From NCBI GenBank assembly GCA_030680415.1, contig JAUXVE010000079.1:1-64000 (forward strand): a stretch of 64,000 nt of DNA. Reading direction: 5' to 3'. The notes beneath the pieces are model-generated. The model had not been told where the DNA came from and ran no database searches. It worked only from the letters and a program-made list of their open reading frames with translations. The stretch comes from Rubrivivax sp. (GTDB taxonomy: Bacteria > Pseudomonadota > Gammaproteobacteria > Burkholderiales > Burkholderiaceae_C). The translations under genes and the position numbers were made by a program. Positions 1-9,680 of this stretch are shown here, piece after piece. The number at the start of each line of letters is the position of its first letter. The first letter of the stretch is position 1.

Positions 1-573
1 GGCCGGGGCAGCGGGCGCCGACGCCGGCTCGGCGCGCGGGCTCAACACGGCGCGCACGCGGCCGGTCGGGTTGACGGCCGTGGGGGCACCGCCTTCGACC
101 TTGAAGACCTCGGTCGTGTTGTCCCAGACGATCGTGGCGCCCGTGATCTCGTCGGCCACCGCACCGGCGCGCAGGCGCCGCACGGCGCTGTTGCCGACGA
201 AGCGCAGGGTGTCGGCACGGCCGTCGAATTCGATGCGGTCGGCCGCACCTTCCACGGTTTCGTCGACACCGTCGCGGCTTTGCCGCCAGGTGGCCGGCTT
301 GCCGGGGCTGCCGGTGGCGCTGGCCGCACGGTAGCCGTCGGGCATCTCGCGCATCTCCACGCGCTCGGCGCGCAGCACCATCGTGCCTTGTGAGATGACG
401 ACGTTGCCGTTGAACACCACCACCTGACGCTGCAGGTCGACGGTGCCGGGGCGGTCGGCCTCCACCACCATGGGCTTGTTGCGGTCGGATCTCTCGGCCG
501 ACACGGGCGCGGCCCACAGCAAGGTGGCTGCAACCAACGGCAGCAAGGCGAGGGACGGAGAGATTGTCATCAT
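1..573 (-). CDS. lptA: LptA, lipopolysaccharide transport periplasmic protein (C-terminus outside the window)
   Basis: LptA is the periplasmic bridge protein that carries LPS from LptC to LptD. The frame starts at ATG 573 with a Sec signal peptide ending near Pro-Val-Ser-Ala. It continues with an OstA/LptA-type beta-jellyroll: KPMVVEADRPGTVDL, then VVFNGNVVISQG and MVLRAERVEM. The open frame runs off position 1 without a stop, and its last visible part is Ala/Pro-rich. A second in-frame ATG at 570 would also serve. The next gene upstream is dsbA rather than lptC, which more often precedes lptA, so a local rearrangement is possible. Identification rests on motif recognition. Confidence 0.85.
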   Translation of the reverse strand, partial: MMTISPSLALLPLVAATLLWAAPVSAERSDRNKPMVVEADRPGTVDLQRQVVVFNGNVVISQGTMVLRAERVEMREMPDGYRAASATGSPGKPATWRQSRDGVDETVEGAADRIEFDGRADTLRFVGNSAVRRLRAGAVADEITGATIVWDNTTEVFKVEGGAPTAVNPTGRVRAVLSPRAEPASAPAAPA

Positions 574-679
574 ATCGGCACGAAACTTGCAGGCTATTTT
601 AGCCTCAAGTTGTCTTGCCAGCCGCCGGAACGCCGTGAAATCGCACCGGACATCACGCCCGGCGCGTCGGCTGCGAACC

Positions 680-1330
680 TCAGGTGTTCTGGCGCGCGCG
701 CTGGATCAGGAAGTCGGCGACCGCGAACGAGCGCTCGTGGCTGCCGGCCAGCGAACCCGAGGTGTAGTAGCGGCCATGGATGCCGAGCGCCGGCACGCCG
801 TCGATCTTGTAGGCATCGGACAACTGCTTGGCACGGTTGGCCTTGGTGGCGACGCTGAAGGACTTGAAGGCGCTCGTGAAGCGGGCGCCGTCGACGCCGT
901 TGGCGGTGACGAAGGCAACGATGTCCGATTCGCTGTTCAGCCGCGCGTTCTGCCGGTGTATGGCGTTGAAGACCCTGCGGTGCAGCGTGGGCAACTGGCC
1001 GAGTTCCTCAAGCGCATAGAACAGCTTCTGGTGCACCTGGTGCGGGACCGAAAACCCCACCGGCACCTGGCGGAAGGCCACGTCCGGCGGCAGCCGTTTG
1101 ACCCAGCTTTCGAGCAAGGGCTCGACCGTGAAGCAGTGCGGGCAACCGTACCAGAAGAACTCGACGACCTCGATCTTCTTGTCGGGCGTAGGCAGCGTCA
1201 CCGGCGCCGGGGTCGACAGCCTGACGTAGTGCTGCCCCTCCACCGGTCCACCTTGCGCCCGCACCAGGCCCGTCGCTGCGAACCCGAGCCCTGCACCGGC
1301 CAGTTGCCTGGAGAAGTCACGCCGCTTCAT
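680..1330 (-). CDS. dsbA: DsbA/DsbL-type thiol:disulfide interchange protein
   Basis: Periplasmic oxidase that introduces disulfide bonds into exported proteins. The product is 216 aa. The N-terminus (KRRDF followed by an Ala/Gly-rich hydrophobic stretch and VRAQ) looks like a twin-arginine signal rather than an ordinary Sec signal. The active site CPHC lies at residues 63–66 after FFWYG, and the conserved cis-proline loop GVPAL places Pro near residue 180. I chose ATG 1330 over an upstream frame extension because it gives the signal peptide and has AAAGGA just before it. It lies downstream of argS and the SPOR gene on the same strand. Confidence 0.92.
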   Translation of the reverse strand: MKRRDFSRQLAGAGLGFAATGLVRAQGGPVEGQHYVRLSTPAPVTLPTPDKKIEVVEFFWYGCPHCFTVEPLLESWVKRLPPDVAFRQVPVGFSVPHQVHQKLFYALEELGQLPTLHRRVFNAIHRQNARLNSESDIVAFVTANGVDGARFTSAFKSFSVATKANRAKQLSDAYKIDGVPALGIHGRYYTSGSLAGSHERSFAVADFLIQRARQNT

Positions 1331-1400
1331 GAAGGTCCTTTCGTTGAATTGGTCGGGCCCGGTGGAACCGGACACGGGGTAGGGGCTGCGGGCAGCCGCA

Positions 1401-2036
1401 CTACGGGCGCTCGACGCGCACGATCTGCGCCTCGATGCCCTGCTCCTGCAACTGGCCGAGCAGCGTGTCGGCCTCTTCGCGTTTCGGGAATGGGCCCAGG
1501 CGCACGCGGTAGACGGTGCGGCCGACCTGCTCGCGTTCGGTGATCCTGGCCATCTGACCCGTCAGCGCCAGGCGCGCGCGCTGCTGCTCGGCGTCTTCGC
1601 TGCGTGTGTAGGCCCCGGCCTGCACGAAGTAGACGAAGGCGTCGGTGGCGGCCGCCGCGGCCGCGGCGGCCGCGGCGGCGCTGCGGCCAGCCGGCATCAC
1701 GGCCGGCTGTCCTGCCGTCGTCCTTCCCGGTACTGCAACGACGGCCGGCGCCGCCGCCACGCTCGCAGCCGGCGCCGGCACCTCCTCGGCCACGGGTTCG
1801 GAAGCGGCTGCCGCCACCGGGCGCGGCAGGCCCTTGCCAGCGAGCGGGCCGTTGGGGTCCCAGTTGCGGTTGCGTTCGGCCTCGGCGCTGTCCTGCGCGG
1901 CGGTGCGCTGCGGCACCTTGTTGATGAAAGGCACCGGTGCCTTGGTGATGTACAGCGCCACACCCAGCGCCAGTGCCAGGCCAGCCAGCAGCCCAACCAC
2001 CAGGCCCATCACGAAGCCGCCCCGCTGCCCGTTCAC
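1401..2036 (-). CDS. SPOR-domain protein, membrane anchored
   Basis: The 211-aa product has one N-terminal membrane segment (about residues 9–30, Leu/Ala/Val rich), a Pro/Ala-rich linker with a run of 12 alanines, and a C-terminal SPOR domain ([18 protein letters not shown] … [10 protein letters not shown]). SPOR domains bind denuded septal peptidoglycan, so a role at the division site is likely but not proven here. The start is GTG 2036, which overlaps the argS stop by four bases (GTGA) and indicates translational coupling. An ATG nine codons further in is the alternative. The poly-Ala stretch is encoded by a GC-rich GCC/GCG repeat and could vary in length. Confidence 0.85.
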   Translation of the reverse strand: MNGQRGGFVMGLVVGLLAGLALALGVALYITKAPVPFINKVPQRTAAQDSAEAERNRNWDPNGPLAGKGLPRPVAAAASEPVAEEVPAPAASVAAAPAVVAVPGRTTAGQPAVMPAGRSAAAAAAAAAAATDAFVYFVQAGAYTRSEDAEQQRARLALTGQMARITEREQVGRTVYRVRLGPFPKREEADTLLGQLQEQGIEAQIVRVERP

Positions 2037-3751
2037 GCGACCACCTCCTGCAGCATGGGCGCCTCGCGCACCATGGCCTGTGGCGCGCTCACGCCCAGCA
2101 CGGCCAAGGCATTGCGCAGCACCTGCGCGGTGGCCGCCAGCAATGCCATGCGGGCGCACGCCAGCGCAGCGTCGTCGACAAGGAATCGTTCGGCGGCGTA
2201 GTAGGCGTGGAAGGCTGCTGCCAGCTCGCGCAGGTAGAACGCGACGTCGTGCGGCGCGAGTTCGGACGCCGCCCGCGACAGCATGTCGGGGTAGTCGGCC
2301 AGCTTGAGCATCAATGCCGCCTCCGTGGGGGCGGTCAGCAGAGCCAGATCGGCGCCCTGGTCGTCGCGATCGCTGCCGTATTGCGCCAGCACCGAGCAAA
2401 TTCGTGCGTGGGCGTACTGCACGTAGAAGACCGGGTTGTCGTCGCCCGCCTTCAGTGCCAGATCGACGTCGAAGATGAATTCGGTGTCGGCCTTGCGGCT
2501 GATGAGGAAGAAACGCACCGCGTCGCGGCTCGTCCACTCGATGAGGTCGCGCAGCGTGACGTAGCTGCCGGCGCGCTTGGAGATCTTGATCTCCTGGCCG
2601 CCCTTCATCACGGTGACCATCTTGTGCAACACGTAGTCGGGGTAGCCGGCCGGCACGCCCGCGCCGGCGGCCTGCAGCCCGGCGCGCACGCGGGCGATGG
2701 TGCCGTGGTGGTCGGTGCCCTGGACGTTGATGACCTTGTCGAAGCCGCGCTCCCACTTGTGGATGTGGTAGGCCACATCGGGCACGAAGTAGGTATAGGA
2801 GCCGTCGGACTTGCGCATCACGCGGTCCTTGTCGTCGCCGTAATCGGTGCTGCGCAGCCACAGCGCGCCACCTTCCTCGAAGGTCTTGCCGGCGGCGATC
2901 AGGCGCGCCACGGTGTCTTCGACGCGGCCGTCGCGGTACAGGCCGGACTCCAGGTAGTAGTGGTCGAAGCGCACGCCGAAGGCCTGCAGGTCGAGGTCCT
3001 GCTCGTGGCGCAGGTAGGCCACCGCGAACTGGCGGATGCCGTCCAGGTCGTCGGGGTCGCCGGAGGCGGTGAACTGGCGGTCGTCGGCGTGGACCGTCCT
3101 GCCGGCCGCGAAGTCGGCGGCGATGTCGGCGATGTACTCGCCGTTGTAGGCCGCTTCGGGCCATGCCGCGTCGCCCGGCCTGTGTCCCTTCAGCCGCGCC
3201 TGGGTCGAGGTGGCCAGGGTGGCGATCTGCACCCCGGCATCGTTGTAATAGAACTCGCGGTGAACTTGCCAACCCTGGGTCTGCATCAGGTTGCACATCG
3301 AGTCCCCCAGCGCCGCCTGGCGGCCGTGGCCGACATGCAAGGGGCCGGTGGGGTTGGCCGAGACGAATTCGACCATCACGCGACGGCCGACGCCGGCCTG
3401 GCGGCCGAAGACGTCTGCCGCCGCCAGCACCTCGGCCACCACGGCCTGGCGGGCGGCGGCGGACAAGCGCAGGTTGATGAAGCCGGGGCCGGCGATTTCC
3501 AGCGCCTGCACCCAGCGCTGCACCGCCGGCTGTGCCTGCAGTGCCTGCACCAGCGCCGCCGCGACGTCGCGCGGGTTCTTCTTCAACGCGCGCGCCAGGG
3601 GCATGGCCGCGGTGATGGCCAGGTCGCCGTGGGCCGCCTGCCTGGGCGACTCGAAGGCGGCCACAGGCGCTGGCGCATCGCCCAGCCCGGCAGCCACTTC
3701 GGCCAGGGCCGACTGCAAGGCCGCGCGCAGCTCCTGTTTGGCTTGAATCAT
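2033..3751 (-). CDS. argS: Arginyl-tRNA synthetase
   Basis: Class I aminoacyl-tRNA synthetase that charges tRNA-Arg with arginine in the cytoplasm. It is 572 aa, close to the usual length. The N-terminal Arg-tRNA-synthetase-specific domain occupies about residues 1–95. The HIGH signature is HVGH at 139–142 within [15 protein letters not shown]. The KMSKS equivalent is [15 protein letters not shown]. The C-terminal DALR anticodon-binding domain follows and ends in APMLQEVVA. It starts at ATG 3751 and is coupled to the downstream SPOR gene. It is transcribed away from the kinase gene across a 198-bp gap. Confidence 0.97.
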   Translation of the reverse strand: MIQAKQELRAALQSALAEVAAGLGDAPAPVAAFESPRQAAHGDLAITAAMPLARALKKNPRDVAAALVQALQAQPAVQRWVQALEIAGPGFINLRLSAAARQAVVAEVLAAADVFGRQAGVGRRVMVEFVSANPTGPLHVGHGRQAALGDSMCNLMQTQGWQVHREFYYNDAGVQIATLATSTQARLKGHRPGDAAWPEAAYNGEYIADIAADFAAGRTVHADDRQFTASGDPDDLDGIRQFAVAYLRHEQDLDLQAFGVRFDHYYLESGLYRDGRVEDTVARLIAAGKTFEEGGALWLRSTDYGDDKDRVMRKSDGSYTYFVPDVAYHIHKWERGFDKVINVQGTDHHGTIARVRAGLQAAGAGVPAGYPDYVLHKMVTVMKGGQEIKISKRAGSYVTLRDLIEWTSRDAVRFFLISRKADTEFIFDVDLALKAGDDNPVFYVQYAHARICSVLAQYGSDRDDQGADLALLTAPTEAALMLKLADYPDMLSRAASELAPHDVAFYLRELAAAFHAYYAAERFLVDDAALACARMALLAATAQVLRNALAVLGVSAPQAMVREAPMLQEVVA

Positions 3752-3949
3752 CGGAAGATTCTACGGTTGAGCACCGCAACGCCGGGTCGCGGCGGCGATC
3801 TGCGCCCACTATGGGCGCCAGATCGGCGGCTCTGCGGCGGCATCCGGGCGCAAGATCCGGATCGTCGCGCGACGGATCGCCCGCTATCCTGTTCCTGTCT
3901 CGCCCTTGCCCGGTCCGTGCGCCGCCCGCGCCTCGTCAGCACCTCTGCC

Positions 3950-5311
3950 ATGCCGCTATCGCGCCTTGCCACTGCCGCGCCCGAACCACCTGGCCCCGGG
4001 CTGCCGACGCTGATCGGCAAGTACCGCGTCATGCGCAAGCTCGGCGAGGGCGCCACCAGCGAGGTCTTCCTCGCCCGGGATTCGTTCCACGACCGCGACG
4101 TGGCGATCAAGCGCGTGCGCTCCGGCATGCTGCCCGATTCGCGCGAGAAGCACTTCCAGCAGCGTTTCTTTGCTGCCGAAGCGGCGCTCGTGGGGCGCCT
4201 GAACCACCCCAACGTGGTGCAGATCCTCGACGCCGTGGCGGACGACGAGGCGCCGTACCTGGTGATGGAGTACGTCGACGGTGTCACGCTGCGCCGCTAC
4301 TGCCGCGCCGACCAGCTGCTGCCGCTGGCGCAGATCATCCAGATCGGGTTCAAGTGCGCCATGGCGCTGGGCTACTGCTACCGCCAGGGGCTGATCCACC
4401 GCGACGTCAAGCCGGCCAACCTGCTGGTGACGCTGGACGGCGACCGCATCGACGACGTCAAGGTCACCGACTTCGGCAGCGTCTTCAACCGCCTCGCCGA
4501 CCAGACGCAGATCTACCGTGTCGGCTCGCTGGCCTACATGTCACCCGAGCAGCTCGACGGCGATGCGCTCGACGGCCGCGCCGACATCTACTCGCTGGCG
4601 GCCGTGCTCTACCACCTCGTCGCCGGCCGGCCGCCGTTCGACGCCATGGAGCAGCAGGCCCTGATGCACCAGATCTACCACGCCACGCCGGCGCCGCTGG
4701 GCACCTTGCGCGAAGGCGTGCCGCCGGCGCTGCAATCGCTCATCGCGCGCGGCCTGGCGAAGGACCGCGACGAGCGCCCGGCGAGCTGGGACGAATTTGC
4801 GCAGGCCCTGTCGGCGCTGGGCACCGACCTGCTGGTGCAGCGCGGACCGCTGCAGGAGGTGCTGGACTCGGAGCGCTTCACGCTGTTGCGCTCGCTCGAA
4901 TTCTTTTCCGACTTCGACGACGTCGCGCTGTGGGAGGTGGTGCACCGCGCGTCATGGCAGCGTCACGGCTATGGCCAGGCGCTGTTCCGCAAGGGCGAGG
5001 AGGGCAACACCTTCTACATCGTCACCCAGGGCCAGGTGGAGGTCTACCGCGACGGCAAGGCGGTCGCCACGCTGAGTGCCGGCAGTTCGGTGGGCGAGAT
5101 GGCCTATCTGGCGCCCAACCCCGAGCTGCGCATGCACACGGTCGACATCCTGGTCGCGCAGCCGTCGACCACGGTGTCGTTCACGCCGCAGAGCATGCAC
5201 CAGCTGTCACAGCCCACCCGCCACCTCTTCGACAAGGCCTTCATCGGCGTGCTGGTGCGCCGGCTGCACGCCGCCCACGAGGCGCTGGCGCACCCGCGGC
5301 GCATCGTCTGA
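3950..5311 (+). CDS. Serine/threonine protein kinase with C-terminal cyclic-nucleotide-binding domain
   Basis: The 453-aa product is a Hanks-type kinase fused to a CAP_ED-like sensor. The kinase part has the glycine loop KLGEGATSEVF (30–40), the ATP-binding Lys54 in VAIKRV, the catalytic loop HRDVKPANLL (150–159), DFG at 174–176, and the substrate-loop motif GSLAYMSPEQL (192–202). Residues about 315–430 form a cyclic-nucleotide-binding fold (GNTFYIVTQGQVEVYRDGK, then SSVGEMAYL). No membrane segment is seen, so it is probably cytosolic. The fusion suggests kinase activity gated by a ligand, but neither ligand nor substrate is visible. The start at ATG 3950 follows a non-coding gap; the longer open frame upstream overlaps argS and is a shadow. 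Confidence 0.9.
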   Translation: MPLSRLATAAPEPPGPGLPTLIGKYRVMRKLGEGATSEVFLARDSFHDRDVAIKRVRSGMLPDSREKHFQQRFFAAEAALVGRLNHPNVVQILDAVADDEAPYLVMEYVDGVTLRRYCRADQLLPLAQIIQIGFKCAMALGYCYRQGLIHRDVKPANLLVTLDGDRIDDVKVTDFGSVFNRLADQTQIYRVGSLAYMSPEQLDGDALDGRADIYSLAAVLYHLVAGRPPFDAMEQQALMHQIYHATPAPLGTLREGVPPALQSLIARGLAKDRDERPASWDEFAQALSALGTDLLVQRGPLQEVLDSERFTLLRSLEFFSDFDDVALWEVVHRASWQRHGYGQALFRKGEEGNTFYIVTQGQVEVYRDGKAVATLSAGSSVGEMAYLAPNPELRMHTVDILVAQPSTTVSFTPQSMHQLSQPTRHLFDKAFIGVLVRRLHAAHEALAHPRRIV

Positions 5312-5346
5312 GCTCGGCGGTCGGCGTGCAGCCGCCGCGGCCACGG

Positions 5347-6273
5347 TCAGCCCGCGCCGGCGCTGGTCTCGCCTGTCCAGTAGCGCGGGTCGCCGTAGCC
5401 GTGCTTGATGAAGTCGATCCACAGGCGCACCCGCAGCGGCAGGTGTTTGCGCTGCGGGAACACGGCGTAAATGCCGTTGGGCGGCGCGGCAAACGGTTCC
5501 AGCACCATCTGCAGGCGGCCGCTGGCAACGTCGGCCTCCACCTCCCAGGTGCTGCGCCAGGCGATGCCCAGGCCGCGCAAGCACCACTCGTGCAGCACCT
5601 GGCCGTCGCTGCAGTCGAGGCGGCCGCTGGGGCGCAGGTGCGTCACTTCGCCGTCGATCGCGAAGGCCCAGCCACGGCTCTGGCTGGCGTCGGAGCTGAG
5701 CGTCAGGCAACGGTGGCGCATCAGGTCGCTCGGGGTGGCCGGCACGCCCGCGCGTTGCAGGTACGCTGGCGCGGCCACGCACAGGCGCCGGTTGTCGGCC
5801 AGGCGCACGCTGACCAGGCTCGAATCGGGCAGGTCGCCGACGCGCACGGCGCAGTCGAAGCCTTCGTTGACGATGTCCACGACGCGGTCGCTGAGGTTCA
5901 GCGACACGCTCACGTCGGGGTGCTGGTCGATGAAAGCCGGCACCAGCGGCGCAACGTGGCGGCGGCCGAAGCCGGCCGGCGCCGTGATGCGCAGGTGGCC
6001 GCTGGCCTTGACGCCGCCGGCGCTGACGCTGGCTTCGGCATTCGCCAGGTCGGCCAGCAGGCGTTGGCAGTCCTCCAGGAAGGCACTGCCTTCGTGCGTC
6101 AGCGTGATGCGCCGCGTGGTGCGCACGAGCAACTTCACGCCCAGGTGTTCTTCCAGCGCATCGATGCGCCTGCCGATCACCGCCGGCGCTACCCCTTCGG
6201 CATGCGCGGCCGCGGTGAGGCTGCCCTTGGTGGCCACGGCGGCGAATGACTCGATCTGTTTCAGCCGTGCCAT
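5347..6273 (-). CDS. LysR-family transcriptional regulator
   Basis: A 308-aa DNA-binding regulator. The N-terminal winged helix-turn-helix covers about residues 1–60 (ARLKQIESFAAVATKGSLTA … IGRRIDALEEHLGVKLLVR). The effector-binding domain follows and contains a typical DPS-like stretch (HLRITAPAGFGRRHVAPLVPAF). I chose ATG 6273 so that the HTH sits at the normal distance from the N-terminus. It is divergent from the haloacid dehalogenase gene, and LysR proteins often control the divergent neighbour, so that enzyme is the likely target. The inducer is unknown. Its C-terminus converges on the kinase gene with only about 35 bp between them. Confidence 0.93.
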   Translation of the reverse strand: MARLKQIESFAAVATKGSLTAAAHAEGVAPAVIGRRIDALEEHLGVKLLVRTTRRITLTHEGSAFLEDCQRLLADLANAEASVSAGGVKASGHLRITAPAGFGRRHVAPLVPAFIDQHPDVSVSLNLSDRVVDIVNEGFDCAVRVGDLPDSSLVSVRLADNRRLCVAAPAYLQRAGVPATPSDLMRHRCLTLSSDASQSRGWAFAIDGEVTHLRPSGRLDCSDGQVLHEWCLRGLGIAWRSTWEVEADVASGRLQMVLEPFAAPPNGIYAVFPQRKHLPLRVRLWIDFIKHGYGDPRYWTGETSAGAG

Positions 6274-6330
6274 GCAGGAATTATGCACAGCCAGCGCACA
6301 AATCCATGAAAGAAGCGGCACTTAATGCCG

Positions 6331-6356
6331 GCCCGCATAGCGAATACAGTGCGGGC
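6331..6356. promoter_or_regulatory. Inverted repeat in the LysR–dehalogenase intergenic region, possible operator
   Basis: GCCCGCA at 6331–6337 is mirrored by TGCGGGC at 6350–6356 with a 12-bp AT-richer centre, directly in front of the ATG at 6357. It may be the binding site of the divergent LysR regulator or a 5' hairpin. No binding evidence exists in the sequence itself. Confidence 0.3.
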
Positions 6357-7040
6357 ATGAAACTCCGCGCCGTACTCTTCGACGCCTATGGCACGCTCTT
6401 CGACGTGCACAGCGTGGCGCTGCTGGCCGAACAGCTGTTTCCCGGGTACGGCGAGCGCCTGAGCCTGCTGTGGCGCGACAAGCAGATCGAGTACACCCGT
6501 CTGGTGTCCATGAGCGGACCCGGCGGTGAACAATACCGGCCGTTCTGGGAGCTCACGCGTGCCGGCCTGCGCTTTGCTGCCGCCAGGCTGGGACTGACGC
6601 TGGATGCGGCAGCCGAAGAGCGGCTGATGAACCAGTACCGGCACCTGTCGGCGTTCCCCGAAAATCGCGACGTGCTGGCGGAACTGCAGCGCCGCGGCGT
6701 GCCGGCCGGCATTCTGAGCAATGGCGACCCCGAGATGCTCGCGGTGGCCGTCAAGAGCGCCGGCTTCGGCGAATTGCTCAAGCACGTGATCAGCGTGCAT
6801 CCGGTGCGCCGCTACAAGACCGACCCCGCGGTCTATGCGCTGGGCACCGCGGCCTTCGGACTGCCGGCACGCGACATACTGTTCGTCAGCAGCAACTGCT
6901 GGGACGCCATCGGCGCCACCTGGTTCGGTTACACCACGCTGTGGGTCAACCGCACCGGCGCGCCGCTGGACCCGCTGGGCACCGAACCCAGCCACAGCGG
7001 CCGCAGCCTGCGTGACGCGCTGGCCCACTTTCCCGCCTGA
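6357..7040 (+). CDS. Haloacid dehalogenase, type II (L-2-haloacid dehalogenase family)
   Basis: The 227-aa cytoplasmic HAD hydrolase carries the full type II dehalogenase residue set. These are the nucleophile Asp9 in FDAYGTLFD, Thr13, Arg40 in LLWR, the SNG motif at 121–123, Lys154 and Tyr160 in YKTDPAVY, and Ser178/Asn180/Asp183 in SSNCWD. The family hydrolyses (S)-2-haloalkanoates to (R)-2-hydroxyacids. The natural substrate here is not known and could be a non-halogenated phosphoester. It ends 33 bp before glcB on the same strand, so the pair may be cotranscribed, linking a 2-carbon acid product to glyoxylate metabolism. Confidence 0.87.
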   Translation: MKLRAVLFDAYGTLFDVHSVALLAEQLFPGYGERLSLLWRDKQIEYTRLVSMSGPGGEQYRPFWELTRAGLRFAAARLGLTLDAAAEERLMNQYRHLSAFPENRDVLAELQRRGVPAGILSNGDPEMLAVAVKSAGFGELLKHVISVHPVRRYKTDPAVYALGTAAFGLPARDILFVSSNCWDAIGATWFGYTTLWVNRTGAPLDPLGTEPSHSGRSLRDALAHFPA

Positions 7041-7073
7041 ACCCATCACCTCCACCCCACCGACGCATCCGCC

Positions 7074-9269
7074 ATGAGAACCACCATCCACAGCCTGCAG
7101 GTGGCCGACAGCCTGCACCGATTCATCGAAGACGAGGTGCTGCCCGGCACCGGTGTGGCCAGTGCCCACTTCTGGGCCGGCTTCGACGCCATCGTGCGCG
7201 ATCTGGCGCCGCGCAACGCCGCGCTGCTGGCCGAGCGCGAGCGCCTGCAGGCCGAGCTCGACGCCTGGCATCGTGCGCACCCGGGGCCGATCCGCAACAT
7301 GGCCAGGTACCGCAAGTTCCTGCACAAGATCGGCTACCTGGTGCCGGCGCCCGGGCGCGTGAAGGTGAGCACGCGCAAGGTCGACGCCGAACTCGCGCTG
7401 CAGGCCGGCCCGCAGCTGGTGGTGCCGATCACCAATGCGCGTTACGCGCTGAATGCTGCCAATGCGCGCTGGGGCTCGCTGTACGACGCCCTTTACGGCA
7501 CCGATGCCCTGCCCGAGGACGGCGGCGCCGAACGCGGCAACGGCTACAACCCGGTGCGCGGTGCACGCGTCATCGAATACGCGCGCCATGTGCTCGACCG
7601 CACGGTGCCGCTGAACAGCGGCTCCTACCTCGACGCCACCGCCCTGGCCGTCGATGCCGGCCGGCTGCTGGTGTCGCTCAGGAACGGCACCCGAACGGGC
7701 CTGGCGCGACCGGCGCAGTTCATCGGCTTCCAGGGCGAGGCTGCGTCGCCCGGCGCGGTGCTGCTGGCCCACCATGGCCTGCATCTGGACATCCGCATCG
7801 ACCGCAACACACCGATCGGCAGCCAGGACGCCGCCGGCATCGCCGACCTGGTGCTGGAAGCCGCGCTGTCGACCATCCTCGACCTCGAGGATTCGGTCGC
7901 CGTGGTCGACGCCGACGACAAGGTGCTGGCCTACCGCAACTGGCTGGGCATCCTCAAGGGCACGCTCACCGAGCAGGTGAGCAAGGGCGGCAAGACCTTC
8001 ACGCGCGGCCTCAACCCCGACCGCATCTACACCGGACCCAGCGGCGAAGACGTGGCGCTGCACGGCCGCGCGCTGCTGTTCGTGCGCAACGTCGGCCACC
8101 TGATGACGAACCCCGCCGTGCTGTGGGGCGACGAGGCCCGGGAGATCCCCGAAGGCATCCTGGACGCCGTGATGACCACCACCATTGCGCTGCACGACCT
8201 GCGCGGCCCGGCCACGCGCGCCGTGAGCAACAGCCGCAGCGGCAGCGTCTACATCGTCAAGCCCAAGATGCACGGCCCGGCGGAGGTGGCTTTTGCCAGC
8301 CAGCTGTTCGGCCGCGTCGAGCAACTGCTGGGCCTGCCCGACAGCACCGTCAAGCTGGGCATCATGGACGAGGAGCGGCGCACCAGCGTCAACCTCAAGG
8401 CCTGCATCGCCGCGGCGGCCAGCCGCGTGGCCTTCATCAACACCGGCTTCCTGGACCGCACCGGCGACGAGATGCACACCGCGATGCAGGCCGGGCCGAT
8501 GCTGCGCAAGGGCGACATGAAGTCCAGCACCTGGATCCAGGCCTACGAGCGCAACAACGTGCGCGTCGGGCTCGAGTGCGGCTTGCGCGGCCGCGCCCAG
8601 ATCGGCAAGGGCATGTGGGCCATGCCCGACCTGATGGCGGCCATGCTGCAGGCCAAGATCGGCCACCCGCAGGCCGGCGCCAACACCGCCTGGGTGCCCA
8701 GCCCCACCGCGGCCACGCTGCATGCGCTGCACTACCACCAGGTCGACGTGTTCAAGGTGCAGCGGGCGCTGGAGCGGGCCGACACCGACCCCGCCGCCGC
8801 GCACGAGGCGCTGCTCGAAGGCCTGCTGACGATTCCCGTGGTGAAGAAGCCGAAGTGGAGCGACGAGGAAAGGCAGCAGGAACTGGACAACAACGCCCAG
8901 GGCATCCTGGGCTACGTGGTGCGCTGGGTCGACCAGGGCGTGGGCTGCTCCAAGGTGCCCGACATCCACAACGTCGGCCTGATGGAAGACCGCGCCACGC
9001 TGCGTATCAGCAGCCAGCACATGGCCAACTGGCTGCACCATGGCGTGGTGACCAAGGATCAGGTTCGCGCCACGCTCAGGCGCATGGCCAAGGTCGTCGA
9101 CAAGCAGAACGCCGGTGACCCGCTGTACCGGCCGATGGCCGGGCGCTTCAAGGAGAGCGCGGCCTTCCAGGCGGCGAGCGACCTCGTCTTCAAAGGGCTG
9201 GCACAGCCGAGCGGCTATACCGAGCCGCTGCTGCATGCGTGGCGCTTGAAGGTGAAAGCCGCCGGCTGA
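7074..9269 (+). CDS. glcB: Malate synthase G
   Basis: Condenses glyoxylate with acetyl-CoA to malate. At 731 aa it has the length of the monomeric G isoform, not the shorter A isoform. Recognisable segments are [27 protein letters not shown] near the N-terminus, [16 protein letters not shown], the central [18 protein letters not shown], and the C-terminal [17 protein letters not shown]. The gene is intact. Its last 391 bp (8879–9269) recur at 22412–22802, at the other end of the defence island, and a decayed third and fourth copy of the tail also exist. It probably acts together with the malic enzyme further along in C2/C4 metabolism. Confidence 0.97.
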   Translation: MRTTIHSLQVADSLHRFIEDEVLPGTGVASAHFWAGFDAIVRDLAPRNAALLAERERLQAELDAWHRAHPGPIRNMARYRKFLHKIGYLVPAPGRVKVSTRKVDAELALQAGPQLVVPITNARYALNAANARWGSLYDALYGTDALPEDGGAERGNGYNPVRGARVIEYARHVLDRTVPLNSGSYLDATALAVDAGRLLVSLRNGTRTGLARPAQFIGFQGEAASPGAVLLAHHGLHLDIRIDRNTPIGSQDAAGIADLVLEAALSTILDLEDSVAVVDADDKVLAYRNWLGILKGTLTEQVSKGGKTFTRGLNPDRIYTGPSGEDVALHGRALLFVRNVGHLMTNPAVLWGDEAREIPEGILDAVMTTTIALHDLRGPATRAVSNSRSGSVYIVKPKMHGPAEVAFASQLFGRVEQLLGLPDSTVKLGIMDEERRTSVNLKACIAAAASRVAFINTGFLDRTGDEMHTAMQAGPMLRKGDMKSSTWIQAYERNNVRVGLECGLRGRAQIGKGMWAMPDLMAAMLQAKIGHPQAGANTAWVPSPTAATLHALHYHQVDVFKVQRALERADTDPAAAHEALLEGLLTIPVVKKPKWSDEERQQELDNNAQGILGYVVRWVDQGVGCSKVPDIHNVGLMEDRATLRISSQHMANWLHHGVVTKDQVRATLRRMAKVVDKQNAGDPLYRPMAGRFKESAAFQAASDLVFKGLAQPSGYTEPLLHAWRLKVKAAG

Positions 9270-9680
9270 ACCCGTCGTGGCGAAGGGCGCGGGTTTCTGG
9301 GCCTCGTGCGGGGCCTGGCTCGACCGCGTGCCGCTGCCGTGGCTGCTGGCCATCGCCGCCTGGCTGGCGCTGGCACCGCTGTTTCCAGAGCCGCACCTGT
9401 GGGAAAAGCTGAAGATGCTCGCCGCCGGCACGCTGCAGCGGCCGATCGACATCTTCGACCTCGTCATGCACGCCACGCCTGTGCTGCTGCTGGCCTGGCG
9501 CCTGGCGCGGCAGGCGAGCCGGCCGAAGCACTGATGGCCTGGTACGCCGCGCCGCGCGCAAGACCGCGCCACGCTGCGCGTCGGCGGTCAGCACGGGGCC
9601 AACTGGCCGCACTACGGTGTCGTGAGCAAGGATCGGGCGCGGTCCACGCCCGGGCGCTTCCACGAAAGCTTCGCCGTCCA
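8879..9680 (+). repeat. Long direct repeat, left copy (glcB 3' end, small ORF and decayed glcB tail)
   Basis: This stretch matches 22412–23214 at a constant offset of 13,533 bp. The glcB stops (9269 and 22802), the GTG starts of the small ORF (9277 and 22810) and its stops (9534 and 23067) all line up. By eye I count about 15 mismatches over the glcB part, and the match weakens after the small ORF. The two copies enclose the 9.8–22.4 kb island. The left copy keeps glcB intact while the right copy holds only the 3' part. Confidence 0.9.
9277..9534 (+). CDS. Small membrane protein, unknown function
   Basis: The 85-aa product starts at GTG 9277, eight bases after the glcB stop. It has a hydrophobic segment around residues 19–34 (LPWLLAIAAWLALAPLF) and a second one around 63–77 (DLVMHATPVLLLAWRLA). 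A near-identical copy lies at 22810–23067, and the reading frame is conserved between the copies, which supports coding. I do not recognise the family. The position behind glcB suggests cotranscription but gives no function. Confidence 0.6.
   Translation: MAKGAGFWASCGAWLDRVPLPWLLAIAAWLALAPLFPEPHLWEKLKMLAAGTLQRPIDIFDLVMHATPVLLLAWRLARQASRPKH

Noticed and set aside
1660-1680. Poly-Ala tract in the SPOR gene as a phase-variable repeat
   Set aside because: The repeat is in codon-sized GCC/GCG units, so changes keep the frame; it is a linker and not a switch.
6261-9572. Very long open frame antisense to glcB
   Set aside because: It mirrors the glcB codon pattern, starts and ends arbitrarily and has no domain-like sequence; it is a high-GC shadow.
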